Origin: Cherax quadricarinatus
Taxonomy: Eukaryota > Arthropoda > Malacostraca > Decapoda > Parastacidae
Direction: 5' to 3'
Assembly (NCBI RefSeq): GCF_038502225.1
Contig: NC_091378.1
Coordinates: forward strand, 9,507,432-9,571,431
Length of the DNA: 64,000 nucleotides
In this document: piece by piece, positions 44,501 through 53,854 of the stretch
How positions within the stretch are numbered: the stretch's first letter is position 1
How the letters are laid out: every line of letters begins with the position of its first letter
The notes under the pieces: model-generated
Told to the model about the DNA's origin: nothing
Database searches by the model: none
What the model saw: the letters and a program-made list of their open reading frames with translations, nothing else
Program-made: the position numbers and the translations under genes

Positions 44501-45254
44501 AGGGCATTTACTATCTTCAGCTAGTATTTTTACTGCTGAATTATATGCCATCCTTACAGCACTTATCCGTATTGCATCTATGCCTGTGTCATCATTTGTG
44601 GTTGTCTCAGACTCCCTTAGTGCTTTACAGGCTATACAAAAATTTGATACACCTCACCCCTTAGTCCTCCGTATCCAACTTTGGCTACGCCGCATCTTTA
44701 CTAAGCATAAAGATATTGTTTTTTGTTGGGTCCCTGGTCATGTTGACGTACAGGGCAATGAACAGGCAGATACTGCTGCGCGGTCAGCAGTACATGACCT
44801 ACCAGTTTCTTACAGAGGTATTCCATGTACGGACTATTTTGCTGTAATATCTTCCCACCTTCACACCCGTTGGCAACAACGTTGGTCTACTATGCTCGGC
44901 AACAAACTTCAGTCTATTAAACCGAGTATAGGTTACTGGCCGTCTTCTTATCACCAGTGTCGAGGTTGGGAGACTACTCTCTCCCGTCTTCGAATTGGCC
45001 ATACTCGTCTTACTCATGGATATCTCATGGAGAGGCGTCTTGCTCCTCTCTGTGAGAATTGCCAAGCTCCATTATCAGTCAGCCACATTCTGTTGGACTG
45101 CCCACTTTATCAACGAGCACACAGAATTTACCTCTGTCGTCGTCTTCGCCCCGCTGCTCTCTCTTTACCTTCCCTTCTCGCTGATGGACCCACCTTTCAT
45201 CCGGACTCTCTTATTGACTTTTTGACAACGACTGACTTACTTCACAAATTCTGA
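41553..45254 (+). CDS. LINE C ORF2: APE endonuclease, reverse transcriptase, RNase H
   Basis: 1233 codons from the ATG at 41553 (MAFLQWNIRG); the frame opens slightly earlier, but no earlier ATG fits. Endonuclease: QWNIRGL, LQDPKL, LLGDFNAHH, DSDHFPI. RT: SAAGPDDIHIRML, SHYRPIALTSAVCKVMERLV, YGFRKGRST, FFDLEKAYDTTW, GVPQGCVLSTTLF and the catalytic YVDDFAI. RNase H (about residues 960-1090): VYTDGSKSSDG, FTAELYAIL, VVSDSLSAL, GNEQADTAA supply the D-E-D-D set. A final CENCQAPLSVSHILLDC matches the LINE C-terminal zinc motif. The protein nicks the target, copies the RNA and probably removes it with its RNase H. No break seen. Confidence 0.92.
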   Translation: MAFLQWNIRGLRGNRGELQMLLSQFAPVGVCLQDPKLHSAVISHISGYNLLYSSDPFPDGTFNESALLLRTDIPYHQLFVHTSLHYTAARIHLHRWYMLCSLYLSPSRALSIPDFAFLVSSLPPPILLLGDFNAHHFLWGGSRCDSRGIQLEAFLATHPLHVLNTGTHTHFDPRTHTLSCIDLSVCSSSAALDFTWSVLPDLHDSDHFPIILTSPSYSPPLHTPRWQFNRANWNLYSHLTVFKEVPSSSSIDELLHLFSSSVFTAASHSIPQTSGRHSQKCVPWWSPACARAVRLKRAAWGRYRYNRTTERLLDFKQKRAIARRVIRDAKRTCWRDYVSTITSASSMSAVWKKVRKLSGKYSPDPAPVLRVAGVDIANPLDVANEIGNHLVRISQGLHLCPSFLSSKSARELAPLDFSSLREEQYNVPFTLQELEATLSACRSSAAGPDDIHIRMLQHLHQSALAVLLHLYNLIWSQGVLPQLWKSAIVLPFRKPGTTGHETSHYRPIALTSAVCKVMERLVNRRLVWYLETHNSLSTRQYGFRKGRSTIDPLLRLDTYVRNAFANNHSVIAIFFDLEKAYDTTWRYNILAQAHSLGLRGNLPSFLKNFLTDRHFRVRVNNVLSPDFVQAEGVPQGCVLSTTLFLLAINDLASSLPSNIWSSLYVDDFAIACAGADCHLLTVSLQHAVDRVSNWATTHGFKFSSTKTHQITFTRRSVISDHPLYLYGSRIPERDTVKFLGLLFDRRLSWKPHITSLKATCHSRLNLLKTLAHLSWGADRRTLLHLHSTLLLSKLDYGDQIYSAASPATLSSLNPIHHQGLRLCLGAFRSSPVESLYAEANVPSLSDRRDAHCLRYYVRSHDLRNPSIYRMVTDISRHSLFVRRPCLLRPFSLRLHSLLSSLQLPPFYVHVASHFSLPPWEVPAVRVCSFSLPCSKAQLSRVASRSLFLDHFHSHSHAIAVYTDGSKSSDGVGFAAVFPDSVVQGHLLSSASIFTAELYAILTALIRIASMPVSSFVVVSDSLSALQAIQKFDTPHPLVLRIQLWLRRIFTKHKDIVFCWVPGHVDVQGNEQADTAARSAVHDLPVSYRGIPCTDYFAVISSHLHTRWQQRWSTMLGNKLQSIKPSIGYWPSSYHQCRGWETTLSRLRIGHTRLTHGYLMERRLAPLCENCQAPLSVSHILLDCPLYQRAHRIYLCRRLRPAALSLPSLLADGPTFHPDSLIDFLTTTDLLHKF

Positions 45255-46594
45255 TACTTTCAGCCCTTTCTACTTGTATCTCTTGCTACCCTCTACCCCC
45301 GTACTATCCCCTGCCCCGCTGTTTTCTGTAACCTGCTGATCATCCCCCCTCCCTCCTGCCATCCAATTCCCTTGCTTCCTTCCCTACCCTGCAGCGCTGT
45401 ATAGCCCTTGTGGCTTAGCGCTTCTTTTTGATTATAATTATAATTATAAAGAGTTATTTGAAGATTTAACATTGTCAAAGCTGGACTCCTTGAAACTTCA
45501 AACGTGCTGGCAGATAGCCCGTAAATTGGGAGTACCATACGATAGATATTACACAGCCAATACCGTAAGGGCAATAATTAGAAACAAATTGTTTCCAGGG
45601 GCCTCTAACCATCATGTAGCAGGAGATTCTGACTGTGGAAGTTTAGTTTCTCAAGTAAGCTACCAGTCGAGATATGAAGTACTGCAGGGTGCAGCCGCTG
45701 TTCGGCATTCGCCCGTTACTGAAGGAATTCCTATTAATGGTCAGCCTGGCCCTCACCAAGGTGCACGTCCAAAGGAATGTCCACATACCGCCAGTTCAAT
45801 TCCCTCATTTTTGATACCATCGGGGCATATTTCTCAAAGTCAGTTTGAGAAATTAGAGAGACTATTTTACAGACTGCTCAAATTGAGGCTCAGCGTAAAT
45901 TAAATGAAGAAGACTTTCAAAGGGAAACGCTCTGCTATATAAGACAACAACAACAAGATAAAGTGAGTGAAAGATGTACTGAATCCTATGATTCTTTCAA
46001 TATACAAAAAGCTGCATCTATGGTTCCAAGGTTTAATGAAGGAGATTTAGATACTTATTTTGAAGTCTTTGAGAATCAAGCACGTGCTATGCGCTGGCCC
46101 AGACAACACTGGGCAACATTATTACATACTTCGTTGTCTGGTAAAGCTCAAAGTTGTACGGCTACGTTACCTTTTGAGAAATATGTGGATTATGATTCCG
46201 TTAAGAAGGCTATCCTAAAGGCTTATGATCTCCTCCCAGTGAGTTATCAAAAAACCTTTAGAGCATTAAAACGCCAGCCAACTCAGTCGTATGTGGATTT
46301 TGCTCGTGAAAAGAAAATCGCTTTTGAGAGATGGTGTAGAGCTTCTAACTGTAAATCTATGGAAAGTCTTTCCCAATTGATCCTGCATGAGGATTTCTAT
46401 AATAATTTACCAGAAGACTTGCATAGGTATTTGATTAGTTGCCCCATAGTAAATATACTAGAAACAGCCTCGCTCGCCGATAATTATGAAATATCTCAAC
46501 AATTGATTGGCCAAACAAAAAGTAAGGAAACAGTGACTTAATATGCCCCTAAGAAAGGACGATCCAATCTTACAGGGATGCGTCGCATACAGAA

Positions 46595-46853
46595 TCCTGG
46601 TGGCCTGGTAGTTAACGCTCTCGCTTCACACGGTGAGGGCCTGGGTTCGATTCCCAGCCAGAGTAGAAACATTGGACGTGTTTCTTTCCACCTGTTGTCT
46701 ATGTTCCCCATCAGTAAAATGGGTACCTGGGTGTTAGTCGACTGGTGTGGGTCGCATCCTGGGACACTGACCTAAGGAGGCCTGGTCACAGACCGGGCCG
46801 CGGGGGCGTTGACCCCCGGAACTCTCTCCAGATAAACTCCAGATAAACTCCAG
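46595..46853 (+). mobile_element. tRNA-derived SINE inserted between gag and the zinc knuckle
   Basis: The head has an A-box-like TGGCCTGGTAG near 46600 and a B box GGTTCGATTCC at 46644-46654, so it is tRNA-derived but lacks a complete tRNA fold. The tail (46778-46853: GGCCTGGTCACAGACCGGGC, GCGGGGGCGTTGACCCCCGG, then two CCAGATAAACT units) matches the LINE 3' end at 5186-5285. Such tail sharing is how SINEs recruit LINE machinery. No clear target duplication. Confidence 0.8.
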
Positions 46854-46940
46854 ACCTCCTATGATGCCTCCACGCCCATTAATAATAAATTTAGATCTAA
46901 CTCTAGGAAAAGGTCAAAACCACTAAGGCATAACAGTGAG

Positions 46941-47560
46941 TTGAACTGCACTTACTGTAATAAGAAAGGGCATTTAAGGAAACACTGTTATTGGCTAGAG
47001 AGGGATACCAGGAACGAGCGACTTCGTTTCCCAACTCAGGTAATATCTTCATCGACAACTCAAAAGAAACTGAACCCTAGTACCGAACAAGGTTCACAAG
47101 AACGAATCAGTAGTCATTCTAGATGACTCAATACTAGAGCTGTTTCAGAAAAAGATATTCACTCAGCTATGAGTCCCTACTTTGCTAAAGTGAAAGTTGG
47201 AATAGACGAGACTCGATTAGTTGAAATTAATTCCTTCCGTGATACTGGAAATTATTTAACATTGTTGAAGCAGGACATACTTCCCGTAGTGATATGACTC
47301 GCACAAAGCTAGATGTCTTATTAGAAGCCTATGGAGGCGCCATTATAAGAGTGCCTCTTCACAGGATATACATCCAAACACCAACCTATACTGGCTTTGT
47401 GTCGGTAGGTATATCCAGTGAAACTTTTCCTATTCAGGGCGTTGACTTACTCATAGGCAATGATCTAGACTATCCGGGTATAAGCCGAGAGCCTCTAGTT
47501 ATTGATAATTCTACTGACATTAACTATGCCATAGAAGCTCGAAAAGAGGCTCCTACCTTA
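46941..47560 (+). pseudogene. Zinc knuckle and aspartic protease region of the Gmr1-like element
   Basis: CTYCNKKGHLRKHC (46947-46988) is a CX2CX4HX4C knuckle, the nucleocapsid end of gag. The protease active-site motif D-T-G is at 47241-47249, in RDTGNYLTLL. A frame change near 47280 moves the remainder into the frame starting at 47294, where VDLLIGNDLDYP is the second conserved protease block. The enzyme would cleave the polyprotein. This copy is broken. The stop at 47123-47125 adds a further break. Confidence 0.7.
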
Positions 47561-49060
47561 TTTCCTCTCAATGTTATAACTAGAGCAATGTCTAGAGTGC
47601 CTCAAAATCCTTTATCAACTGAAGTCCTAAGTGAAGGCGAAGATTTAGGTCTCGATTTATTGTTCAGCCGATCCTTACAACCCGGATCTTCAAATCTGAA
47701 ATATTCTATGATCGACCCTTTTCAAGATTCTGATATTAATATGCTATCAAAAGAAGATTTAATAAGGGATCAGTTCCTTGATCCATCCCTAGAGAAATTA
47801 CGAGAGATAGCTATTACAGAAGACGACGCCAAAGACCTGGACAATTGTTACTATCTTGCTAATGGTATATTAATGAGAAAGGAAAAGTCTCTTTTGTCTT
47901 CCGACGATCATCTGTCTACCAGCAAACATCTAGTAGTGCTACCTAGCACCTTTAGAGAATTGGCCATTAGTTTCACCCACCATAGTCCCATGGGAGGACA
48001 TTTGGGAGTAAAGAAAACGCTGGGCAAAATAGCCAAGCATTTTAATTGGCCCAGAATGAAGGAGACTGTGGAAAGCTATCTAAAAGGTTGTCAAGTCTGC
48101 CAAGTGACCGGCAAACCTTCGCACACACCTCCACCAGTTCCCCTCATTCCGATTCCTGTCAGTGGTGAGCCCTTCTCACGCCTGATAATAGATTGTGTTG
48201 GTCTGTTACCCAAGACTAAACAAGGGAATCAATATCTGTTTACAATTATGGATGTCGTTACTCGATATCCAGAGGCTATCCCTTTGAGAAAAATTAATTC
48301 TCGCATCATTGTTCGAGCTTTGCAAAAATTTTTCTCACAGGTGGGGATTCCCTGAATAATTCAATCCGATAGAGGTTCAAATTTTACCTCTAAGATGTTT
48401 CGCGATGCCTTATCTCGCCTCGGAATTAAGTCCGTATTTCCTGTTGCTTATCACCCTCAGTCGCAAGGAGCCCTCGAACGATTTCATCAAACATTAAAAT
48501 CAATGATGAGAGCGTACTGCGAGCAGTTTTCCAGAGATTGGGACGAAGGAATACCATTCCTCTTGTTCGCCTTAAGGGAAAGCGAACAAGAAAGCACTGG
48601 GTTTAGTCCATTTGAATTAATTTACGGACACCAAGTACGCGGCCCCCTCGCCGTACTAAAAGATTCATGGACCGGGAAATCCGAACCCTCGCTTAAAACA
48701 ACTCCAACTCTAATGCAAAAGAGTTTGTCACAACTGAGGGAATTAGCCTCAAAAAACTTAGCTAAGGCCCAATCCAAGATGAAGCATTGTTATGGCAAAC
48801 ACACACGCTCTCGTTTCTTCAAACCAGGTGACAGTGTGATGGCACAGAAATTCTTACCTGGACACGCTCTGCAACCTAGATACGAAGGTCCTTTGGAAGT
48901 GATTGAGCGGCTCAATGAGGTAAATTATGTACTACAAACTCCAGGAAAGAGAAAAGCAAAACGTACTTATCACATAAACCAACTTAAGGCTTACCACCCT
49001 AGTATCGTACCAGTTTCGACAGTTCTTCCTTTAGCTGAAACTGAAAATGTAAGTCTGCCC
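47560..49060 (+). pseudogene. Integrase of the Gmr1-like element (upstream of RT)
   Basis: The zinc-binding H-H-C-C part lies at about 47975-48105 (HHSPMGGHLG, CQVCQ). The catalytic core has D in LIIDCVGLLP (about 48187), D in QSDRGSNF (about 48368) and E in PQSQGALERF (about 48475). A single in-frame TGA at 48353-48355 interrupts it; the same frame continues past it. The C-terminal part contains KPGDSVMAQK and YEGPLEVIERLNEVNYVL, the usual Gypsy-type extension. The integrase frame then runs without break into the RT start, which confirms the unusual order. The role is joining element DNA to the genome. Confidence 0.85.
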
Positions 49061-50510
49061 AGCATCTCTAAAGCAATAGAAGTACGTTTAAAAAATTCAG
49101 AGACATTGCAATCTCTTGATACCTTTCTTATGGACCTTGATTTGAAGAAAGCCAAAGATATCAAAGACTTGATATTACGTTATGAGGTTTTATTCAATGA
49201 CGTCCCTAGGTGTTGTACATTGGGAATTCACGACATAGATGTACAAGAAGCAAAGCCTTGCAAACAGTCACCTTATAGGGCAAGTCCACTCAAACAGGAA
49301 ACATTAAACAAAGAAGTAGAATTTTTGTTGTCCCATGGACTCATAGAACAGAGTAAAAGTCCGTGGGTCTCGCCCTGTATATTAGTTCCCAAGCCTGATG
49401 GAACTTCTAGAATGTGCACTGATTATCGTAAGGTTAATGCTCTCACGGTACCAGATGGTTTCCCACTACCCCGTATTGGTGATCTAATACAGAGTATCAG
49501 GAGCCGCCTATGTCACCCGCCTGGATTTATTAAGGGGCTATTACCAAGTGCCGCTTACCCAGCAAGCCCAAGAAATATCCGCATTTACTATACAAGGCGG
49601 ATTATTCAATTATCGTGTTATGCCCTTCGGGTTGTGTAACGCGGCCTCTACCTTTCAGCGCCTGATGAACCTGCTGACCAATGATTTAGAAGGAGTGGAT
49701 GCATATCTAGATGATCTTGTTATATATAGCAATGAGTGGGAGCAACATTTAATTCGCCTGGAAACCTTATTTAAGAAGTTAGAAAAGTACAACTTCACCA
49801 TAAATTTAGCCAAGTGTCAGTTTGGACAAGCCAAGATTAAATACCTCGGTTTTTGTATAGGTCAAGGCGAGGTACGTCCTGTTGATGTAAAAGTTAGGGC
49901 CATTGCCGAGTTTCCTATCCCTCAAGATAGAAAGTCTATACAGAGGTTCCTTGGAATGACTGGTTATTATCGACGTTTCTGTCCTAATTTTTCTCAGGTT
50001 GCATCTCCTCTTACTGAGTTAACCAGTAGTAAGATGAAGTTTTGCTGGACGAAAGATTGTGAGATAGCTTTTAATCGGTTGAAGCGGTTGCTTTCTTCGT
50101 CACCCGTATTGAAAAGTCCTGACTTGAATCAACCCTTCTATTTACACATCGATGCCAGCGGTTATGCTGTGGGGGCGGTGTTACTTCAGAAATCCCCCTC
50201 TACTGATATTTTGCATCCTATATCTTATTTTTCTTCAAAGTTGAAACGTCACCAAAAGAATTACGCAACTGTAGAGAAAGAAGCTCTTGCCCTAGTAATA
50301 TCTTTGGAACATTTTGACATTTATCTGGGAACCTCCCCCCATAAAATTATGGTATTTTCTGATCACAACCCTTTAATTTATATTAATTCTATGAAATCAA
50401 AGAACACCCGAATCCTCAGGTGGGCTCTGAGGATCCAGCCTTATCTGATTAGTATTCAACACTTAAGTGGATCCCTTAACATAATTGCTGATGCCCTTTC
50501 TCGCCCCTGA
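49060..50510 (+). pseudogene. Reverse transcriptase and RNase H of the Gmr1-like element
   Basis: The RT begins in the integrase frame (SPYRASPLKQE, LIEQSKSPWVSPCILVPKPD, RMCTDYRKVNALT). A frameshift near 49500 moves it into the frame ending at 50510, with FNYRVMPFGLCNAASTFQRL and the active site YLDD at 49704-49715. LGMTGYYRRFCPNFS is the connection region. RNase H follows (FYLHIDASGYAVGAVLLQ near 50140, ATVEKEALALV, VFSDHNPLI) and ends in IIADALSRP before the stop. There is no integrase after RNase H. Only the one frameshift breaks RT in this copy. Confidence 0.9.
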
Positions 50511-50900
50511 AAAAAAAAAATGTATACCTTCAAATGTAAAGTTAAGAAATGAGTACTCTTAGAGCCTAATTTATATATATATTATATATTTTTGTTAATG
50601 ATTTTCTTTTATATTGACAGTATGGCTATGAAAGCCGTTTCGTTGATGGGACGAAGTATTAAGTACACATGGATGACCTTGACAGTCATGTCCGAGACTT
50701 CTATTCTCGAATTGTGAACTATCTCGAATTCTGGCCATTGTTCCAAAAGCTCATCCTCTGGCAAATAACCATGCTGTTCGAGTTCTTGCTTCTCCATTCT
50801 TCCGTCGTACTACTTGCCTTATTTACCAAGAGGACGCTTACTATAAAGGAGATACTACCAAGGACGCTTGCAAACTCCCTACTGCGACCTATTGTCGTAC
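50511..50900. other. Non-coding 3' region of the Gmr1-like element
   Basis: About 390 bp between the RNase H stop and the polypurine tract. It starts with an A run and has (AT)n near 50570. An open frame from 50669 runs into the LTR but shows no recognisable motif, and I do not call it a gene. No env-like sequence is seen. Confidence 0.6.
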
Positions 50901-50914
50901 GGGGGGGGGGGGGT
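50901..50914 (+). promoter_or_regulatory. Polypurine tract, 13 consecutive G
   Basis: A run of 13 G ending in T just before the right LTR, in the position where plus-strand DNA synthesis is primed. A pure-G tract is unusual; mixed A/G is more common. Confidence 0.65.
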
Positions 50915-51839
50915 TGTTATATTTTTGAAATTGGTCATCCTGTGTTATTTAAATATTGTAAGAGCATATGTTCATCACTTAATATTATAGCGCGAAAGTC
51001 CCCGTTTATAGCTAAAATAGAGACTTTCGGCGTTATATTATTATAGGTTAATATATGAAAAATACCATGGTATTATCGCTATTATCGTTATTATCACTAT
51101 TTTGTAATTATCACTATTATTTTACTATTATGGTTAGGTAGGATTTCTTGTGTATATAGTTTATGTCTCGGAACCATCCGGTGAATTGTTCAGTTGTTTA
51201 TGTCGGGCTGGCTGACGTGGCTCAGCTGATCCAACCTGACGACACGTCAACAGACTGGCAAGTAGTCAGTCTGCTCCCTGCTCTAGCCCTGACAACTGAT
51301 CGTATATTGGCTCTTACGGTGTACAGTTGAATGGTTTTGAGAATTGGACTATAGAGCTGACTCACTTTGTTCCTCATTACTTTGAAAGACTCTTTTGATA
51401 TTTATATTCTTGGTCAGTTCAGTAATCCATAGATACTTTACGGCCAGATTCAAAGGTCTTGTTAAATCTTGTACCTTTTGTATTTTGAGTTTACAGTCTT
51501 GTTAAGAAAGAGACGTAAATATTAATGAGGACTTAGATACAGGAAGAATAATTAAACTTCCTTATTAATATGACATTTCCATGATTTGGAACTAAATGTA
51601 TATGGTAATTTTATTGTACAAAGTATTAAGTTAAATTAACTACAAAGAGAAGATAAAGTATTGTATTTAAATACTTTAATAAATTTGAATATTATTCTAT
51701 GGAGTTTCCCAGTTGAAATTATTTCCCCTAGACTCTAAAAGACCTTTAGAGAACTCGGGTCCAAAAATCTTGTTGCATAAGAAATAAATGGTAACAGGCC
51801 ACATTCTGAAGTTCTTTAAAAAATTTCTTATTCGCAACA
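50915..51839 (+). repeat. Right LTR of the Gmr1-like element
   Basis: 925 bp, TG...CA, nearly identical to 37780-38704. Followed by the AGCAA duplication and the 27-bp satellite. Confidence 0.95.
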
Positions 51840-51844
51840 AGCAA

Positions 51845-52922
51845 CAACTATTAATGGTGTTGTGATAGCAACAACTATTAATGGTGTTGTGATAGCAACA
51901 ACTATTAATGGTGTTGTGATAGCAACAACTATTAATGGTGTTGTGATAGCAACAACTATTAATGGTGTTGTGATAGCAACAACTATTAATGGTGTTGTGA
52001 TAGCAACAACTATTAATGGTGTTGCTGTATAGCCCTTGTGGCTTAGCGCTTCTTTTTGATTATAATAATAATATTAATGGTGTTGTGATAGCAACAACTA
52101 TTAATGGTGTTGTGATAGCAACAACTATTAATGGTGTTGTGATAGCAACAACTATTAATGGTGTTGTGATAGCAACAACTATTAATGGTGTTGTGATAGC
52201 AACAACTATTAATGGTGTTGTGATAGCAACAACTATTAATGGTGTTGTGATAGCAACAACTATTAATGGTGTTGTGATAGCAACAACTATTAATGGTGTT
52301 GTGATAGCAACAACTATTAATGGTGTTGTGATAGCAACAACTATTAATGGTGTGATAGCAACAACTATTAATGGTGTTGTGAGAGCAACAACTATTGATG
52401 TGATAGCAACAACTGTTAATGGTGTTGTGATAGCAACAACTATTGATGGTGTTGTGAGAGCAACAACTATTGATGGTGTTGTGAGAGCAACAACTATTGA
52501 TGGTGTTGTGAGAGCAACAACTATTGATGGTGTTGTGAGAGCAACAACTATTGATGGTGTTGTGAGAGCAACAACTATTGATGGTGTTGTGAGAGCAACA
52601 ACTATTGATGGTGTTGTGAGAGCAACAACTATTGATGGTGTTGTGAGAGCAACAACTATTGATGGTGTGAGAGCAACAACTATTGATGGTGTTGTGAGAG
52701 CAACAACTATTGATGGTGTTGCGAGAGCAACAACTATTGATGGTGTTGCGAGAGCAACAACTATTAATGGTGTTGTGATAGCAACAACTATTAATGGTGC
52801 TGTGAGAGCAACAACTATTAATGGTGCTGTGAGAGCAACAACTATTAATGGTGTTGTGAGAGCAACAACTATTAATGGTGTTGTGATAGCAATAACTATT
52901 AATGGTGTTGTGAGAGCAACAA
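51845..52922. repeat. 27-bp satellite array, right part
   Basis: About 38 units. 51845-52430 is mainly the GTGATAGC/ATTAATGG variant, 52430-52750 the GTGAGAGC/ATTGATGG variant, then a mixture. It is interrupted by a 48-bp LINE C tail at 52025-52072. Confidence 0.96.
52025..52072 (+). mobile_element. 48-bp LINE C-type tail insertion
   Basis: Matches the last bases of LINE C (TATAGCCCTTGTGGCTTAGC, then GCTTCTTTTTGATTATAA) with an ATAATAAT tail. It is flanked by a 13-bp duplication ATTAATGGTGTTG at 52012-52024 and 52073-52085. It is an extreme 5'-truncated insertion. Confidence 0.85.
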
Positions 52923-53099
52923 CTGGTTTAAGTTTACAAGTGGTTATGATAAAAAAGTTGATGGGACAACTATTATTGTAACCACAATTTAGTAATTACG
53001 TAGACGCGCGCGCGCACACACGCTCGCACTCACGCACACACAGGAAACGGTGATCAATAAATTGCGAGAAAAAAAAGGTGGAATCGGCGAAGGTAAAAG

Positions 53100-53620
53100 T
53101 GTTCACAAGGTGTGGTACTGGGGTCCCCTACTGTTTCTTATATACTTATAAGATCTAAGTGCCGAAACTGAATCATGTGCTTCTATATTTTTTGCTGATG
53201 CGAAGCTGATGAGAAATATTTACGCAGTGAAAAAAAGTAATTTATTCCACGGTCACATTGTTAAGCTAATAAAAAAGGTGGTTAGATAAATCCCTCTTGG
53301 AATTCAAACCGAGTCGAGAAAAAGAAAACCAGAAACGGAGTATAGCATATAGGAACAACAACGGTATTAACGGAGAAAGAAAATGACCACGGGATCCCAC
53401 TAGTGACAAATACATCACCAGATGAGCACATATACCGGATAATATCAGCAACATACGCAAGGATGAATGTAGCATTCAGGAACGTCAACGACGATTCATT
53501 TAGGATATTACGTGACGTATACCACTCATTATGTAGTACCCAGTCCAGCATGAAACTACTAGCTGATAAAACATGTGCATAAGCAGGAGAAGATTCAGAG
53601 ATCTGCAACAACACACGTCC
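53100..53620 (+). pseudogene. Decayed LINE reverse transcriptase fragment
   Basis: 53110-53215 translates, with breaks, to a GPLLF-type block and then SIFFADAKLMRNI, a decayed form of the catalytic FADD.KL block. The following 400 bases may be more of the same element, but only weak similarity is visible (for example the FRNVNDDSFRILR stretch). CR1/Jockey-type by motif style. A GC/AC-rich microsatellite (53005-53042) lies just upstream. Confidence 0.5.
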
Positions 53621-53854
53621 CGGAGCTCAGAGGAAAGTGATTTCTATATAAACGTAAAGACAAGAATCTGATAACCCTAGAAGCAAGGAAAGTGAGGCTG
53701 TGATCAAGATGTAAAAAAAAACAAAAACATATTTCGTGCGGAATGAACAAGGCAAATAAATACAAACTGTTGAGAGGACAAAACCTGGAGGAAAGAGACA
53801 CAACAACTGTGTCTCTTTCTTCTCCAATCCCTGCTTTGATTTCTTACTCGTAAT

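Larger units (their letters stand above)
38841..45447 (+). mobile_element. LINE C: full-length I/Jockey-type LINE with RNase H
   Basis: A 6.6-kb element inside gag of the LTR element, with a 12-bp duplication AAAGAGTTATTT at 38829-38840 and 45448-45459. It has a 5' UTR of 736 bp (5' hairpin at 38882-38921, pyrimidine tract 39490-39545), ORF1, a 44-bp gap, ORF2, a 3' UTR of about 190 bp and a tail of TTATAA units instead of poly(A). The tail type and the RNase H domain suggest the I group. Both ORFs are open, so it was probably recently active and is the youngest large insertion here. Confidence 0.9.
38814..46541 (+). pseudogene. gag of the Gmr1-like element, split by LINE C
   Basis: The ATG at 38814 opens a frame that LINE C interrupts after nine codons. 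It resumes at 45448-45459, the second copy of the 12-bp target duplication AAAGAGTTATTT. 45472-45903 is the N-terminal region. A frame change near 45870 leads into 45963-46541, which is the capsid: FEVFENQARAMRWP, LHTSLSGKAQ, VSYQKTFRALKR and FVDFAREKKIAFERW-like text. This resembles the SCAN-type capsid fold; SCAN domains of vertebrates are thought to derive from Gmr1-like gag. The zinc knuckle follows beyond the SINE at 46947. Gag would form the element's particle. Not functional in this copy. Confidence 0.75.
37780..51839 (+). mobile_element. Gmr1-like Ty3/Gypsy LTR retrotransposon, nested and broken
   Basis: The two LTRs of 925 bp begin TGTTATAT and end GCAACA. A 5-bp duplication AGCAA lies at 37775-37779 and 51840-51844, inside the 27-bp satellite. 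The LTRs differ at roughly ten sites, so the insertion is fairly young. Without LINE C and the SINE the element is about 7.2 kb. Domain order on the plus strand is gag (SCAN-like capsid), CCHC, protease, integrase, RT, RNase H. Integrase before RT is the order reported for Gmr1-like Gypsy elements; standard Gypsy has it last. The coding region carries several frameshifts, one in-frame stop and two insertions, so it is inactive. Confidence 0.88.

Noticed and set aside
46600..46665. Possible tRNA gene
   Set aside because: It has A- and B-box-like motifs but no full cloverleaf or acceptor stem, and it continues into a SINE body and LINE-like tail.
50669..51046. 125-codon frame before and into the right LTR, considered as an env or accessory gene
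   Set aside because: It crosses the polypurine tract and enters the LTR, with no signal peptide, membrane pattern or family motif.
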